This document shows, piece after piece, positions 36,521-49,140 of a stretch of 64,000 nt of DNA. The position numbers and the translations under genes are program-made. Below the pieces are notes generated by a model. The model saw only the letters and a program-made list of their open reading frames with translations, ran no database searches and was not told where the DNA came from. The stretch comes from Zhengitettix transpicula (Eukaryota > Arthropoda > Insecta > Orthoptera > Tetrigidae). The stretch's first letter is position 1. Each line of letters opens with the position of its first letter. The stretch lies in contig CM073590.1 of NCBI GenBank assembly GCA_037074705.1, forward strand, positions 178,513,246 to 178,577,245. The letters are read 5' to 3'.

Positions 36521-37726
36521 TAGAACTGTAGTAGCCAGCTTCCTGAAAAACGGTAACTACAGACAACTTTTTATGCTCTACACGATGGTTGCCGTTTCAA
36601 GGTTTAAAAAGTTTTAGTTTTATTGCAGTTATATCACAAAGTTGCCCAAAAAACTGTCACGTCAATTTGAGGCAGATTTTTCGTTCTTATAACTTTGAAA
36701 CAAGACGTTCTACAAACTTAAGCTTTGGTAAGCTAACTAAATCCATTACTAATTTTAAGCTACCAAAGTATCAGCTTTCAAGCTCACTTTGTTGTCGAGA
36801 TAAGTGTTAGTTAATATCAGTTTCAAATTTTATGTATCAAATTTTGTGTATTTTCAAACCGAAATAGCAAAAAAACATTTGCTACAATCAAGTTCTTTTT
36901 TTATCATTGGAAAGAACAGGCGTTTTTCTTTTAGAGTCATCTAATTTCATTTTAGAGACTCATCATTTAAGTTCTCCAGCATAAAGGTCACTCATGCGCC
37001 ACTCTTGCACGTTCTAACAAATTGGCAAGTTCCAAGTACTATTGTTGTGGAACTGTAGCAGCCAGCTTCCTGAAAAATGGTAACTACAAACAACTTTTTA
37101 TGCTCTACACGCAGGTTGCAGTTCCAAGGTTTAAAAAGTTTTAGTTTTATTGTTGTTGTATCACAAAGTTGCTCAAAAAATCCGTCACGTCAATTTGAGG
37201 CAGATTTTTCTTGCTTATAACTTTGGAACAAGACGTTCTACACACTTATGCTTTGGTAAGTTAACTAAACCCATTACTGATTATAAGCTGCCAAAGTATT
37301 AGCTTTAAAGCTCACTTTGTTGTCAAGATATATGTTAGTTAATATGAGGTTCAAATTTTACGCGTCAAATTTTGTGCATTTTCACACACAAATAGCAAAA
37401 TAACATTTGCTACAATCGAGTTATTTTTCTTACCATTGGAAAGAGCAGACATTTTTCTTCTAGAGTCACCTAATTTCATTTTAGAGACTCATTATTTAAG
37501 ACCAGAAAAATTACTTCACAATCTATTCACGCGCACGGTTGAATTGCACAGGTGACTTTTTTTCAGGAGTCCCTGGCGCCCCCTCTATACTACTTATGAA
37601 GGTGAAATTTTACACAGAATTGTCTCAGACACATATCTGTCCCTACACAAAATATCAGCAACATTAGAGATGGTGACTTAAAGTTTTATTTGAAAATTTG
37701 GTCACTTGACATGTAATGACCCGTAT

Positions 37727-38010
37727 CATAGCCATTTGTGAAATAATCTGTAAAAATGCGCACAAGAAGTAATGTTCAGTAGAATTTATTTATATTGAGA
37801 TTAATTCATTTCAAATTTATTAATTATCTCTGCCTGTTCGTCTTCTGGTCTGTTTCATTAAGTTGTCATCGTTATTAATCAATAATAATTTTTAAGGTAT
37901 TTTTCTCATTTGCCGTGACTGAGTTTAGAGAATTCAACGTAAGTTGAAATATATACATTTAACATCAAACTTTCATCACCCCATTCTTCAAAATGTTCCG
38001 TGAGCTCAAG
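37727..38010. other. Spacer, nothing recognised
   Basis: Short AT-rich spacer between the TIR element and the inverted repeat copy. Confidence 0.45.
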
Positions 38011-38015
38011 CTATA

Positions 38016-38393
38016 ATGCAGTTTTCAGATCGTGCAACTGAAATTAGTCTCTCAGTTGTCTCTGTTCCTATTGGAACAGTCGGCCAGCTGCCTCCTGAAT
38101 TTGTCGACGCACTGAGAAGTCAATGCTGCGTCCGCACAGCAAACCCTTCTCCCGACATCAGAATGGTGTGGACCAGTACCGAGAGCCCGACCTACGTGAT
38201 GAAGGTTTTCTAGGGTTTGTCCTGCACCACTTTTAGGCGAATGCCGGGTAGGATCCTTAAACTACAGCCCGGGGGCCCTAGTTAACCCTTGGCTACCTTC
38301 CTCTACCCTTCCGGACCCCCTCCCCTTTCCCTTCCTATGCTATTAAAGGGGAGTTGCCACCACGTGGATTACCCTCATGTAGCCTGTTACTGA
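38016..38393 (+). repeat. Poly(A)-type retroposon-like repeat, copy 4 (opposite strand)
   Basis: The same family as at 3008, here in plus orientation. The frame contains 'VPIGTVGQLPPEFVDALRS' and stops near 38211. It is followed by 'gcccgggggccctagttaac', 'agttgcc' and 'catgtagcctgtta', then 'ctgaaaacaaaa' instead of a clean A-tail. Relative to copies 1 and 3, several amino-acid changes are conservative (Lys/Glu, Leu/Phe, Glu/Asp). Confidence 0.65.
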
Positions 38394-38568
38394 AAACAAA
38401 ATGTCATTCACACTTCCGCTTTCTTTCAATTCATGTACTTGTTGGATTCTTCTTTCAGCTTCGGGTATGCCAAATTCTTCTGATGGTTTCCTGTATTTTA
38501 TAGTTTTTTCTCGAGGATGTTAAATTCCATTTACTATGCTTCACTTGTCATTACCGTCCAAAATATAC

Positions 38569-39728
38569 TGTAATACCTGTTAAGTGAGGCATTGTTTCTG
38601 ATTGATAGTCTGGACTGTTGGAGGGGCATTATGTAACGTGTTTATTTAGGTTTAAGCCTTTCTTCGTCTTGGGGGTGCAGTTTGGGTGGTCTTGACAATT
38701 CGAAACCGTGCACGTGCGTGTGGGGGTGGAAGAAGACAAGTAATTGCGGGTCCTGTCTCGATTGTCGGCTTGACATGAGGGGGTAGTTAGCCATTTGTTG
38801 ACTACGGAACTGCAGCTGCATAATATAAATCTTGGGATAATGGAAGAATCTGTCAACTGGAATTTGCGACGAAGTTTTCGAACAATGAAAAAGTAGGAGA
38901 CAGGGCGTACATAAGGAAGGAGATAAGCTTTTGAGGGGTCAGTTGTGTTGCGATCACCAAGGATGGAGGATGTTGTAAAGAGAGACATTGTTTAAGGCAG
39001 TAGTTGTGCTGCGATCACCGAGGACGGAGGATGTTGTTAAGAGAGACATTGTTTAAGAAGAGTCGTCGTCGAAAGATTGCAGTTTAAAGTCGCAGCCAAA
39101 GCATAGGAGAGAGGACTTGTTAAATTTACAGTAAACCAGTCGTCATCGAAGCAGAGCAGAGTAAAGTCGTCGAGAAACCACAAACTTTCTTTTTCAAACC
39201 AACAGTATTTAGTAGAATCTGTGAATTTAATAGAAGCTGTGAAAACCCCACCACGGTGTTCGAAAGGTGAAAGTATCCTGGGCAGCCGTAAGTAGCAAGA
39301 GAAAAGTAAAATGATTTTTGTAAACCGACTTAAAAGATAATGTCAGATATCGTTCTTTAGTGTTGATAAAATAAACTGTTTAAATTTAAAATCCATCTTG
39401 TAGTATAAGTTCGTCGATAATTAATTTCGTCTATGTCTAGACGAATAAATATTTCTTTTTAAATTAAATCTAAATTTTGTGTTCTTTGATTATGTTTAAA
39501 TGTTCTGCCGTTATCAAACCCAGTTAAGACCTTTGAGAGATTGAGATATGTTTTTAAAATTGTATAATTGTTTCAAGTATTGTTAAATAAATTTTGTGTT
39601 TTAAAGTTGATAATTGTTCATTTAAAAGGCCCATCATCATAATTAATTAGTAATCATCATATTTAATTATTACATATTGGCTACCACAATGTGGGGCAAA
39701 TTAATATGTATCATTTTTGATCATTACA
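38569..39728 (+). mobile_element. Solo LTR-like element (1160 bp)
   Basis: It begins TGTAATACCTG and ends TGATCATTACA. The flanks are ATAC on the left and ATAG on the right, an imperfect 4-bp duplication. It carries 'ATCAAACCCAGTTAAGACC' at about 39516, the block shared with the other LTRs. A primer-binding-site-like 'TTGGCTACCACAATGTGGGG' sits at about 39677, between an inner ATTACA (39669-39674) and the terminal one. Boundaries are less certain than for its relatives. Confidence 0.55.
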
Positions 39729-39731
39729 ATA

Positions 39732-40365
39732 GTGATTTACGTGATAATTCTAGATTTCCCAGTATTATTTCCAACTTCTTGTCTCGTTTACAACGAAGGT
39801 ATAAATATCCATATTGAAATTTCTGCTCCTTCTGTTCAATCTTTTCCGTCTCACATTCGTTTCTCCTAGACAAAAGAAAAAATGGCGAATGGCTGAAAAG
39901 AAAATTCACCTACCTCTGCTCCGAGACGTTCTTTTATAATTTTTCTGAGATTTTGATCAGAATTGGATATACTGAAAACCACGCACAACATTTCTGGCTA
40001 AATTGTTTGTATAATCACGCGTATTTAATTTACTGTAGCGATATAATCAGATACACCTGCGCCTTCAACAATCTCAAACATAATTATACTGTCTTCTCTG
40101 TGTGTGTAATCTGAATTTCTTTTCACGGCACTGAAACGTTAATCTATAAAGCAGCTTTGGTGCAGTGGAGCCTTCACTCAAGCAAATACCTGTTGCATTC
40201 AGATCACGCGTCATTCCTTCACTACCACCGTACTGTGCCCTGGTACGCACATCGTTCCTTCATTTTATGGCCTATTTCTCAAATGCACATCGAAATTTTT
40301 TTAAAACATTAATGAATTTAACGATACGCTCACTACTTTATAACAATACATTAATTCTAATCGTA
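39732..40365. other. Spacer, nothing recognised
   Basis: AT-rich with two short frames (39724-39909, 40165-40389) lacking any motif. Confidence 0.45.
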
Positions 40366-40370
40366 CATAT

Positions 40371-42866
40371 TGTAATGCCAATTAATTAGGCCATAAATTG
40401 TTTGCACATAAAATTTGAATTTTTTGATAAATCCATTATAGCGGGCTGATCGAACAAAGCCACAACGAGAGAAGCGAACTCACTTTGCTTTGTCGAACAG
40501 TCAAAAATGGCGAATGCCCGCTAAAACTCGGAAGAACTAGGAGTCAGTATGCGGAAAAACATCGTGAGGAGCAGAACAAGTAATATAATTTGGGCATCGT
40601 CAATGTATAACTAGTTAAAGTTGTAATTTAATACGAAGAAAACATTCACGCCGCAAGTATTGCAGCGTAAATATTGGAAAGTAAGAGCAGTTTAAGTCTA
40701 CAGCAAGGAGCTAAAGAAAAGTTCGCTCCGAAAGAATAAACAGTTAAAATAAATCTTCAAGGAGATCCGTTGCAGTTTATGTACAAATCAGTAAAAGACT
40801 AATAAATCTACGAATCATAGGATTCCTGTAAGGCAAGCAGACATCAGATAGCTGACATTCAGGAGGATCATCCGAGTTCCTGGGAACCTATCAGTTTTGA
40901 CTTCAATAGTGTAAAATCTGTGAGTCAATGTTTAGAATCAGTGTATAATTTCGCAATAGTGTACTTCCGAAACCAAAAATAATGCTGGTACCAGCTGGAC
41001 ACTACGTAAGTAACAAAACCAAAACTAATGATTAATTGTAAACTTTAATTAAAAGATAAATTCAGCTTTCGTTCTCTTTCAATTGTCAATCAGAGTTAAT
41101 TTCTTTCTATCAACATATTGTTTAGGTAAAATGAGAACTGTTTGTTAATACGATTTTTAAATCATTTTGTTGTGTCCATTATCAAACCCAGTAGAGACCC
41201 TGAGAGAGAGAAAGATCTCAAATTTTGTTGTAATTATCTTTTGTAATGCATATAATATAATGCATTGGATTGAAAACAGCGCACGTGTCGTGGAGAGAAT
41301 GCGAGGGAAAAGGAACCGCGGGTCCTGTCACGAGGTGACAAGACGGAGCGGTAAGACATTTGTCTGGGATGAGTGCTGGTGAGCGGCAGAGAGGAAGCCG
41401 TAATTTGTAGACAGAGTGTGACGATGTGACAATTAGGTCTAAAGAGTGAGTGCGGGTCCAGTAGCTTATTGATTTGGGAAACGGCGTGAAGAATTCGTAA
41501 GGCAGAACGTGGGCGAGCAGATGTTCCCAAAGTGGCTATGTTAGAGCAGGCTATTGTCTCTGACGAATGACCTGACAAATGTTTGGGACTTGCAAGAAAA
41601 GATTTTGTGCGAGTCGGACAAAAGAGAGCAGCCGACAAGTCATGAGTAATTGCGGGTACGAGGTACTACAGCTGCAAGCGTGTCTAATGGCGCAATTGCT
41701 TGGGATGATGAGGGTCCAGGCACTTGTTGACTTGGGATCTGGAGAAATTAGTATCGCGCACTTGTGAGCGGAGAGGTCCAAAGACAAATTGGATCTGTCG
41801 CGATTGTCGGGTTCGAAAGACGGAAGGAATCCAGTGGCCGGGACGTAAATTTCAGTAATGGGATTCTGTCACCGCGCCGTTGCGACGTAAGAGAAAAAAA
41901 AGGGGGCTAGGGGTATATATAGGGGAAATCACCTATTGTACGGACAGTTGGCAGTTAGCACGGGAGAGAGACGGAGGACGCAGCGAAGAGTTGGACAGTT
42001 AGACAGTAGGCAGTTAGCACGGGAGAGAGACGGAGGACGCAGCGAAGAGTTGGACAGTTAGACAGTTGGCAGTTAGCACGGGAGAGGAGATAGAGACAGT
42101 CAGCAAAACTAAAACAGCTATGAACATTTTTAACATACAGAAGCTCTATCTGTATGAGTACGAGAATTTGACCTGTCTTCGATGGTAGGCGACCTGCATG
42201 CAGCAAACGACGTCAAGGAGTGGCACAACGAACACCTGGAATATTTCACTGGATATGGAGAACCAGTGATATTGTGTTAGAGTCAGTGAGTGAATGTCAA
42301 GGCTATAAAGTGTGTGTCTAAAGAACGAGTCGAAGTAAACCTGAGAAACCGTAAGTTGGAATGTACAATATTAACAGATGTAAACGTTTTTAAAGGATAA
42401 CAGTCAGATCTCGTTCTCTTCTTTTGATAACAAAGTTAGAAGGAAGCTATAGGTTAAGTTTATAAATAAATTTAGTAGGTACTTTTGTTTAATTTAAAAC
42501 TTAAATGTTGGGTCTCTTTTTAATAGTTCGATTCTGTCCGTTGTCAAACCCAGTAGAGACCCGTGAGAGCAAGAGTTTCTTATTATAATGTTAAAATAGT
42601 AAATTCATTTGTAATTTCTTCTTGTGTTAATAAATTTGTTTGTTAAAATCAAAGCTTATATATTTTTTTATTTATGACCCTGTGTGGTTATTACACTTTA
42701 TTGCCACAAAATAAATAAATAAATATTTTGTTTGTTCCATTTGATTATTATTTCATTTAATAAACGACCTACTATTTGATTATTACATAAATGGCGCTTC
42801 AACGTGACGCAAATTCAATTCATTAAATTAAAACTAAATTAAATACCACAATATTTGATTATTACA
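40371..42866 (+). mobile_element. LTR-like element split by a second LTR
   Basis: The outer unit starts TGTAATGCCAATTAATTAGG and ends TGATTATTACA, with ATAT on both sides (40367-40370 and 42867-42870). Without the insert (41242-42695 plus one CTTT) it is 1038 bp, close to its inverted relative at 32761-33828 (1068 bp). The break lies just before 'attgccacaaaataaataaa', which is continuous in the relative. An inner ATTACA at 42782-42787 is followed by 'ATGGCGCTTCAACGTGACGC', like a primer-binding site. No coding sequence. Confidence 0.8.
41242..42695 (+). mobile_element. Nested solo LTR (1454 bp) with CTTT duplication
   Basis: It starts TGTAATGCATATAATATAAT and ends TGTGGTTATTACA. The target duplication CTTT is at 41238-41241 and 42696-42699. 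The interior has 'GTCAAACCCAGTAGAGACCC' at about 42541 and a minisatellite of about 60 bp at 41945-42110 (two to three units containing 'ggcagttagcacggg' and 'gcagcgaagagttggac'). A longer, inverted relative is at 52940-54717. TG...CA ends, a 4-bp duplication and lack of coding sequence fit a solo LTR left after recombination. Confidence 0.85.
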
Positions 42867-42870
42867 ATAT

Positions 42871-43535
42871 ATTATTGATCTGAATGCGAGGAAAAGTGTA
42901 ATTACGAATTCATTATCGGTTTCGTACACAGTTTATCCCAGGAGTCACCAAAATGCATCGTTTCATGGGGCCCGCCCACGGCACTTGTGGATTTGCTTGA
43001 TACAATGTATGGTACACGAAACGTTGTAATACAATTTAAATGTGATGTTTAGAATACTTGGAGATTCTCACGCGAACGTGTGTCTTAAAATTACTGGATT
43101 TATATGCATATTTCCCGCGCATAGATGCATCGGGCTAACACAGGTCCGACGCTCCAGAAATCTTTACTTATTTTTGCCTGTCATCCATGTTTAGGTATGA
43201 AAAAAGGATTTTTTTTTGTTTGACAGAGAACTACGTATGTGAATGGTGACAAAAAAGTACCAAGCGTAGCATAAAAATGCCACAGAAGCTTCGTGTCATT
43301 ACGAAAATATTCCCCACGGCTAAAAAGTAGGAGGTGTTTACAGTTGATGGAGGAAGAAACATGGCTGGAATTAGAAATGGGGCAGTTGGAAAATTTTTAG
43401 TAAAATCTTGTTCCGTTTGTACAAGCTCCGTAACTAAATAGACGTTTCCCCGACTGAAAAAGATAGAGCTCATCCACAGCTGTCAGATCCAACCTGGCAG
43501 TCAAAGTTGTCAGTCAATTTTGGTCGGCATCAAAT
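42871..43535. other. Spacer leading into a hAT fossil
   Basis: No clear exon. The part from about 43230 may already belong to the eroded transposase that becomes readable at 43540, but I cannot align it. Confidence 0.4.
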
Positions 43536-43539
43536 CCAA

Positions 43540-43990
43540 CATGAATGAACTTCAGGGAAAGAATAATCTCGGATGTTTGAAGAACAAACTTTTTCTGATT
43601 TTCAGCGTTTTGCGCTTCAATTGCCGATTATGTCATCCTCGATTTTCCGAAAAGTGACTTGAAGAAACATTTTTGGGAGAAAATCGAGAATGACATTTCT
43701 CTGTTCCAGAATCCGTATGTTTGTAACCTTTCGCTGTACCACTTCAACTGCAGTTCACTGATTTGCAAGCGAATGACTCGTTGAAAGAGGAACACTGAGA
43801 AGGAAAACGTTGAAATTTCCCGCTGCTATTCCGAAACTCAATAAATTTACCGCTGGCAATGGCATCATTGTGTCAAGAACACATCGAACGAGATTGACTG
43901 ATGAACATTTGTATTGAGTGCAACAATTTCAAACCAAACACTGTTAATATCTTGAAAGCCAATCGTCAGTTTCATAAATCTCACTAACCT
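43540..43990 (+). pseudogene. hAT transposase C-terminal fossil (GTF2IRD2/ZBED-like)
   Basis: Frames in order give 'DFPKSDLKKHFWEKIENDI' then 'SLFQNPYVCNL'; 'TDLQANDSLKEEH'; and 'RTHRTRLTDEHL' (about 43875-43912). The C-terminal end is 'NNFKPNTVNILKANRQFHK', ending at the stop near 43987. This is the order of the C-terminal dimerisation half of hAT-derived proteins of the ZBED/GTF2IRD2 type. At least three frame changes and stops show it is dead. The N-terminal BED finger and catalytic region are not readable. Confidence 0.65.
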
Positions 43991-43994
43991 TTCT

Positions 43995-46900
43995 TATTGC
44001 TTAGGTTTTTAGATTTTGATATGTACCATCTATGTAACTGTTTTAGTAAACCAAACTGTTGGTTCTCTTTGTTAATGTGCATGCACGCAACTCACCCCAT
44101 GATTAGGTTTTCGTTCTGGCTTGTAAAAATTATTATTCGCCCGCTCTCGTCATTTTGTCAGTTATTCGGTCCACGGTGACCCCTGGTTTATCCTGACCTT
44201 TAAGACTTATGTTCATGTACTTCAAACATGTTTACGTTTCTCATAGAAACTGCATCGTTAATTCCGTTTGAACTTGACGCTTAAAAATGTTAGTTCCACT
44301 CGCATTATCAATTGAACTTTATTGCTAATGATTTTACCCATATTTTATGCCTTTTATCAAAACTGTAACTTATCCTTAATTGACCCATGCCACTTTTACA
44401 TAATGATTGATAAGAACCAAGGAGCGAAGACACGAGATCTAGATTTGAACTTTTAAAGTGTTTTATTGGCCGCGGAGGAATTTATTCCGTTCTTTTGCGT
44501 CTTTTTCACCGATGAGGCTTATTATCAAACAATAAGGAAATTTGTAATGTAGAGGTTCGAATTCAGTTAACTTTCTTGAAGAATTTCCTGGACTATGTTG
44601 AAGTATTCATACGGTCGCCTTAATCATAAACCATCATCTTAAATGTTATTACTTTAGTGATATGAGAAATTTGTGTCAGTCAGAAAATCAAGAAATTGTC
44701 ATAATTGTCAATTAATGCCATATGTATATATTCGAGATACAAACGTTTTCCCAACAGGACAAAATCCCGATTGCCAGTACATAATCACGATTCACGTTTT
44801 CCCGAAATGTGCGTTTTTAAGAAATAAAGCATAATATTAATATTGTAGAGCCCTTAATATGATACTTGTCTTATAATACATGATTATTATAGTAAATTAA
44901 GTTACTCATTAATGCGTGGAACAATTTCAACCAAACTTGGTACTAGTATAATTTAAGATTCGTGAACAAACCCCGTGGATTTAAAATAACTCTAGAACCC
45001 TTATGCGAAGAAGGGGTGGCATTTTCGAAATACAAAATATATTATAACGACCTATATTGTGGTCGAATAAATATTGTACGGGGTCACTCAGATTCATAAA
45101 GGTACTTTCATCCCTAATGAGGATGTTATACCCATTTAATTAGAGAACTGCAAGTTGGTATGATAGAAGGTGAATACTCTGGGCTACAGTTCTTGATAAT
45201 TACTTGGATACCTTTATTAGAAAAAAATGTAACATTCCACAGTTATCAATATTAAATACAATTTTAAGTGTATATAGCATGAAAATGGTTAATTAAAATG
45301 GACTGTAGCAGCAGGGTTACTGGTCAAAGCAAATTTATATGATATGTGACGATGGCAACAATAAAAGCGGACGTGTAATCTAATACAAAATGGTCAATTT
45401 GTCTTGAGGAACATGTTTGACAGAGGGCAGAGACTTGCACAGTTTGCTGTTTTTTATTGCAGAGAAACTCAGAATAAAGCTTGCAACAGGTAGACCTTGA
45501 AATTGGACCACCCAATACTGTAACATAGGTCTTCAACAAATGTTGGCATAATTAGAAACAATGGGCAATAAGAGGTTATCTGATGGTTTGGCTGAATGCC
45601 TTGAAAATGTCCACTGGGTTCCAACTACACTGCACACACACTGAATGTAATTGATGGCAACATATATAACTTGGTGTCAAAATAACTTACAAAAATATTA
45701 AAATAAAGTTTTAAATAATTGCAGAATTTTGAACTCAGTACATTAATAACGTTACAAAAATTGTACATCTTCCTCAGCTGATGACACCCACCCATTTTTC
45801 ACCTATTCTATCTGAAACTTCCCAACTGTTATTAAAATAATCCAACAATAATACTCAGTAAACGTATGATCCCACAATTCCATAAAACTACATATGCCTA
45901 TTTAAATCTAACTATCCTCCAAAACTAGATAGAAAACCCTCTACATTTATGGACAGTTTCTTCTGTATCAGTTTAGTCAGTATAAAAAGGATTCTACTAC
46001 TTCTCATCAATTAATTAAGCAGTAGTAAGTTCTTCTGAGCAAAATTTTAATGATAATTAAATTTATTCATTATATTTTTAACAGTATCATTTCTTTGAAA
46101 ACGTTCTTCATAATCAACAAATATTTGAAATAAACAATACTCAATACCCACTATTACACCCATCAAATTTCTGACAAATGGAATCAAAAAGGAAATATTT
46201 TGTATTATTCCAAATTGAAACATTAAGTGGATTGTAAAATTTAATTATTTTCTCTATAATCAAGTTGGTAGACACCATAACAATGAGCCATTTGATTGGT
46301 AAGTAGATTTGAATTAAATTGTAGTTTCAATTTCAACATTAATTATAAAAAGGAAACAATTGTCAAATAAGTATTGATTTTCAGGTCATTTTAAAGAAGT
46401 CAGCATCTAGCATATTATAATTCTTTCTAATAAGATGGTTCCAACACCCTATTTGTATATGTTGTAAAATATAATTTATTAAGGTCTAAGTTGTTATTTA
46501 TGTATATATTGTAAACCATGCTACTTTTGTTAAAAGCAAACTGTCAATGAATAATTTAAACAAATATATTAATAATAAGCCTCAATTATGGTATTGCTTA
46601 GTAAACAAACCTAAATAGCAGTCATTCTCTCTATATTAACATAGATTAAAGATTTGACAGAGCCAAATAATTGGAATGGAAAGGAAGGAGAGAAAGTAGG
46701 TAGTTCACTTGAAATTGAGGTTCAGCTTTTCTGTGTAGGTATGCTCTACGTGACTGCACACTGATTGGCAGTGAATGAAAGGTTAGCTTCAAATAAGCAA
46801 TGATATGACAACCACCAAGTTGTCCATCAAAGTTACATAAAAAAATTAAGACAACAGACTTACATACATTCATAGTGTTCAGTAATAAAATTAGGTATGG

Positions 46901-49130
46901 AGAACATTTTGTAATTGTCGTGAAGTAAGTGTTTAATCACAGCTGATTTGTTTGATGTATAAAAAAGAGTAATTACATTACTTGATTTATGAAGTGGGAG
47001 ATGGACATGTGATTTTTTTTTTTATATTGTGATGAGTGGAATTTTCATGGAATGAGTATCAGGTCTATGAGAAAATATTCCATCACAAGTTAGACTAGTT
47101 GAATGCAGATTTTATGGACATTTTGGAAGACTGTAAAAAGAAAATACTGTACTTAGTGTCCACTCATTTTGTTTAAATGGAGCACACTTGAAAATGAAAT
47201 TACTGATATTCGTACTATAGTTTACTTCTCAAGACCATATAAAAATTACTGTGAGAAGTAGTCTGGGATATACATCATGTAACATGTAAGAAATATAATC
47301 ATTTGAATTTGAAATGCACTCGTGGAAAGTTCTTAACTGCAACGATTAAGAATGTATCCAAGAGATATGTGCAAAATGAATAATAAAACATATGGTCTAA
47401 CTGAATCAGATATTCAATATAATCATAAATATAAATATGGTAAAAGCTTAAATATAATTAAAAATTGGTTAAAATTGATGTCAATATGAAACTAGAAATA
47501 CAATAATATCAAATTCAATTAAATTGGCAGATTTATATATAACAGTTTGGATGAATAAATTGTAAAAATTTCAAGATTTAGGGATCATTATATCATGTAC
47601 TCTAATTGAACATCAAAATACGTTGATGTGGCAACTATACACAAAAAATTTCAGAGAAATAAATCATGGAATATTTGTAAAAGGATGGAAACTTACTTGA
47701 ACATAATTAACAACTTACATTTGTATCTAGGCAATCAAACAACTAATTTTTAAGTACAGTGGAAAGTACTTTGGGTTACAAACTTAATTCATTCCTGGAC
47801 TCAACATACCCCACATCTATTTTTCACATTCAAATACATGTGAACATAATCTGATCCAGTCTTGGTAACACAGCTCATACATTTGTTGTACAATAAATAT
47901 TAAAATTTTGGTTTTATTTTTAATATTTTCTATGGATATTTTGATCCTAGATTACAGAGACAAAAAAAAAACTATGTAAAGTCTCCAGTTTTTGAAGTAA
48001 TTCAATATGTTAATCACACTGTTACCCACAACTTTGTCAAAATAAAGTAGAGCAATTGTTCAGGGTTTGGCTAACTCATTAAAAGAACATTTTACAAATT
48101 TTTGTCTCCATAGCAAGGGGTGATCGTAGATATGTCCCTTGATACTAGCAAGTCCTAAATACTTGTTAATAAGAGATGTAAGAAACAGGGCTGTAATTTG
48201 AAACAGATGTAGCAGTGTTTCAATATTGAAGTTGAGTTTATAATCCAAAGAAAAATGTTTATAGATCTAGGGTCCACTGTACCTTACACTTCACATGATT
48301 ACTGAATATATCAATTTTACACATTGTACTGTAAAATAAATAAATTATGCAGTAAACAATTCAGGCAATTATCTCAGAAAATTTAACTCTGATATAACAA
48401 TTGTTTAATGCTTTCTTTGCATATACAAAGCCAAGTAATTTGAACAGAAGCCAGATTTCCTTTAGTAAATATTCTGATTAATAACCAGTCAAACTATTTT
48501 GAAGTGAGAATATTTTCCAATTATACAACAACTTGCTTGTCAAAGCACACTACAATACATTTGCCCACACCTTTTGGATAACACACAATTGAAGATTTAT
48601 CTCTCAACACAGACTAGAAAAAATTGTAATTAGATACCAATTGTTTCTGTAGAGCAAGAATTCTTAAAACATCACTATTTCATACATAATTAGTCTTAAG
48701 GAATTTATTTGTTTACATATTGAATCATGTACACTTTCAGCTCCAAACAGCATTTCAAATTGTTTACATTGGCAAATTGACTTTCCAATCATGCTTACAT
48801 GTTATACTTCCCTTCCTGTTAGACATCAGTAATATTCAGAATCAGCAACATGCTTCAATGTAACAGTTGGTAAAATATGTAGCATAAGAAATAAAAAGTT
48901 AACAATTAAACATTCACCAAATACTGTTTTACATTGACAAAACAGCAACTGCTCCATATACTGAAAAAGTACTTAATACTATCAACTGGATTACTCTCCA
49001 ATACAAACAGTTAATTACTAAAATGAAAGTTCAGCCAAACTTGCAACTCAACAGCTTGAAAAACTTCACTTTTAAAAATTAAGTTGAAAAAGGATAATGA
49101 AATAGGAAAATAAATCAACAAAACTTCCGG
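43995..49130. other. Long AT-rich intergenic stretch
   Basis: Five kilobases with no supported exon, transposase motif or clear repeat. Composition is very AT-rich and frames are short. It lies downstream of the eIF1 poly(A) region and is probably intergenic. Confidence 0.5.
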
Positions 49131-49140
49131 TGACATTTGT

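Larger units (their letters stand above)
35042..37722. mobile_element. Unclassified terminal-inverted-repeat element interrupted by mariner
   Basis: The left end (GGGTCATTCCATGCCAAGTG) and right end (its inverted counterpart at 37722) form inverted termini about 190 bp long, at 35042-35231 and 37525-37722. They share 'aagtgaccaaat', 'tatagagggggcgccagg' and 'cacctgtgcaattcaac'. Both ends abut GTAT (35038-35041, 37723-37726), which reads as a 4-bp target duplication. Inside are two tandem copies of a block of about 450 bp (36523-36985 and about 37052-37505). The first is split by the mariner at 35244-36520; without mariner the element is about 1.4 kb. No transposase is encoded, so it is non-autonomous. 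I cannot assign the superfamily. Confidence 0.75.

Noticed and set aside
41551..41787. Frames seen in both LTR copies (also 54172-54423)
   Set aside because: They are conserved only because the two LTRs are homologous. Reading-frame breaks differ between copies and nothing resembles a retroviral or retrotransposon protein.
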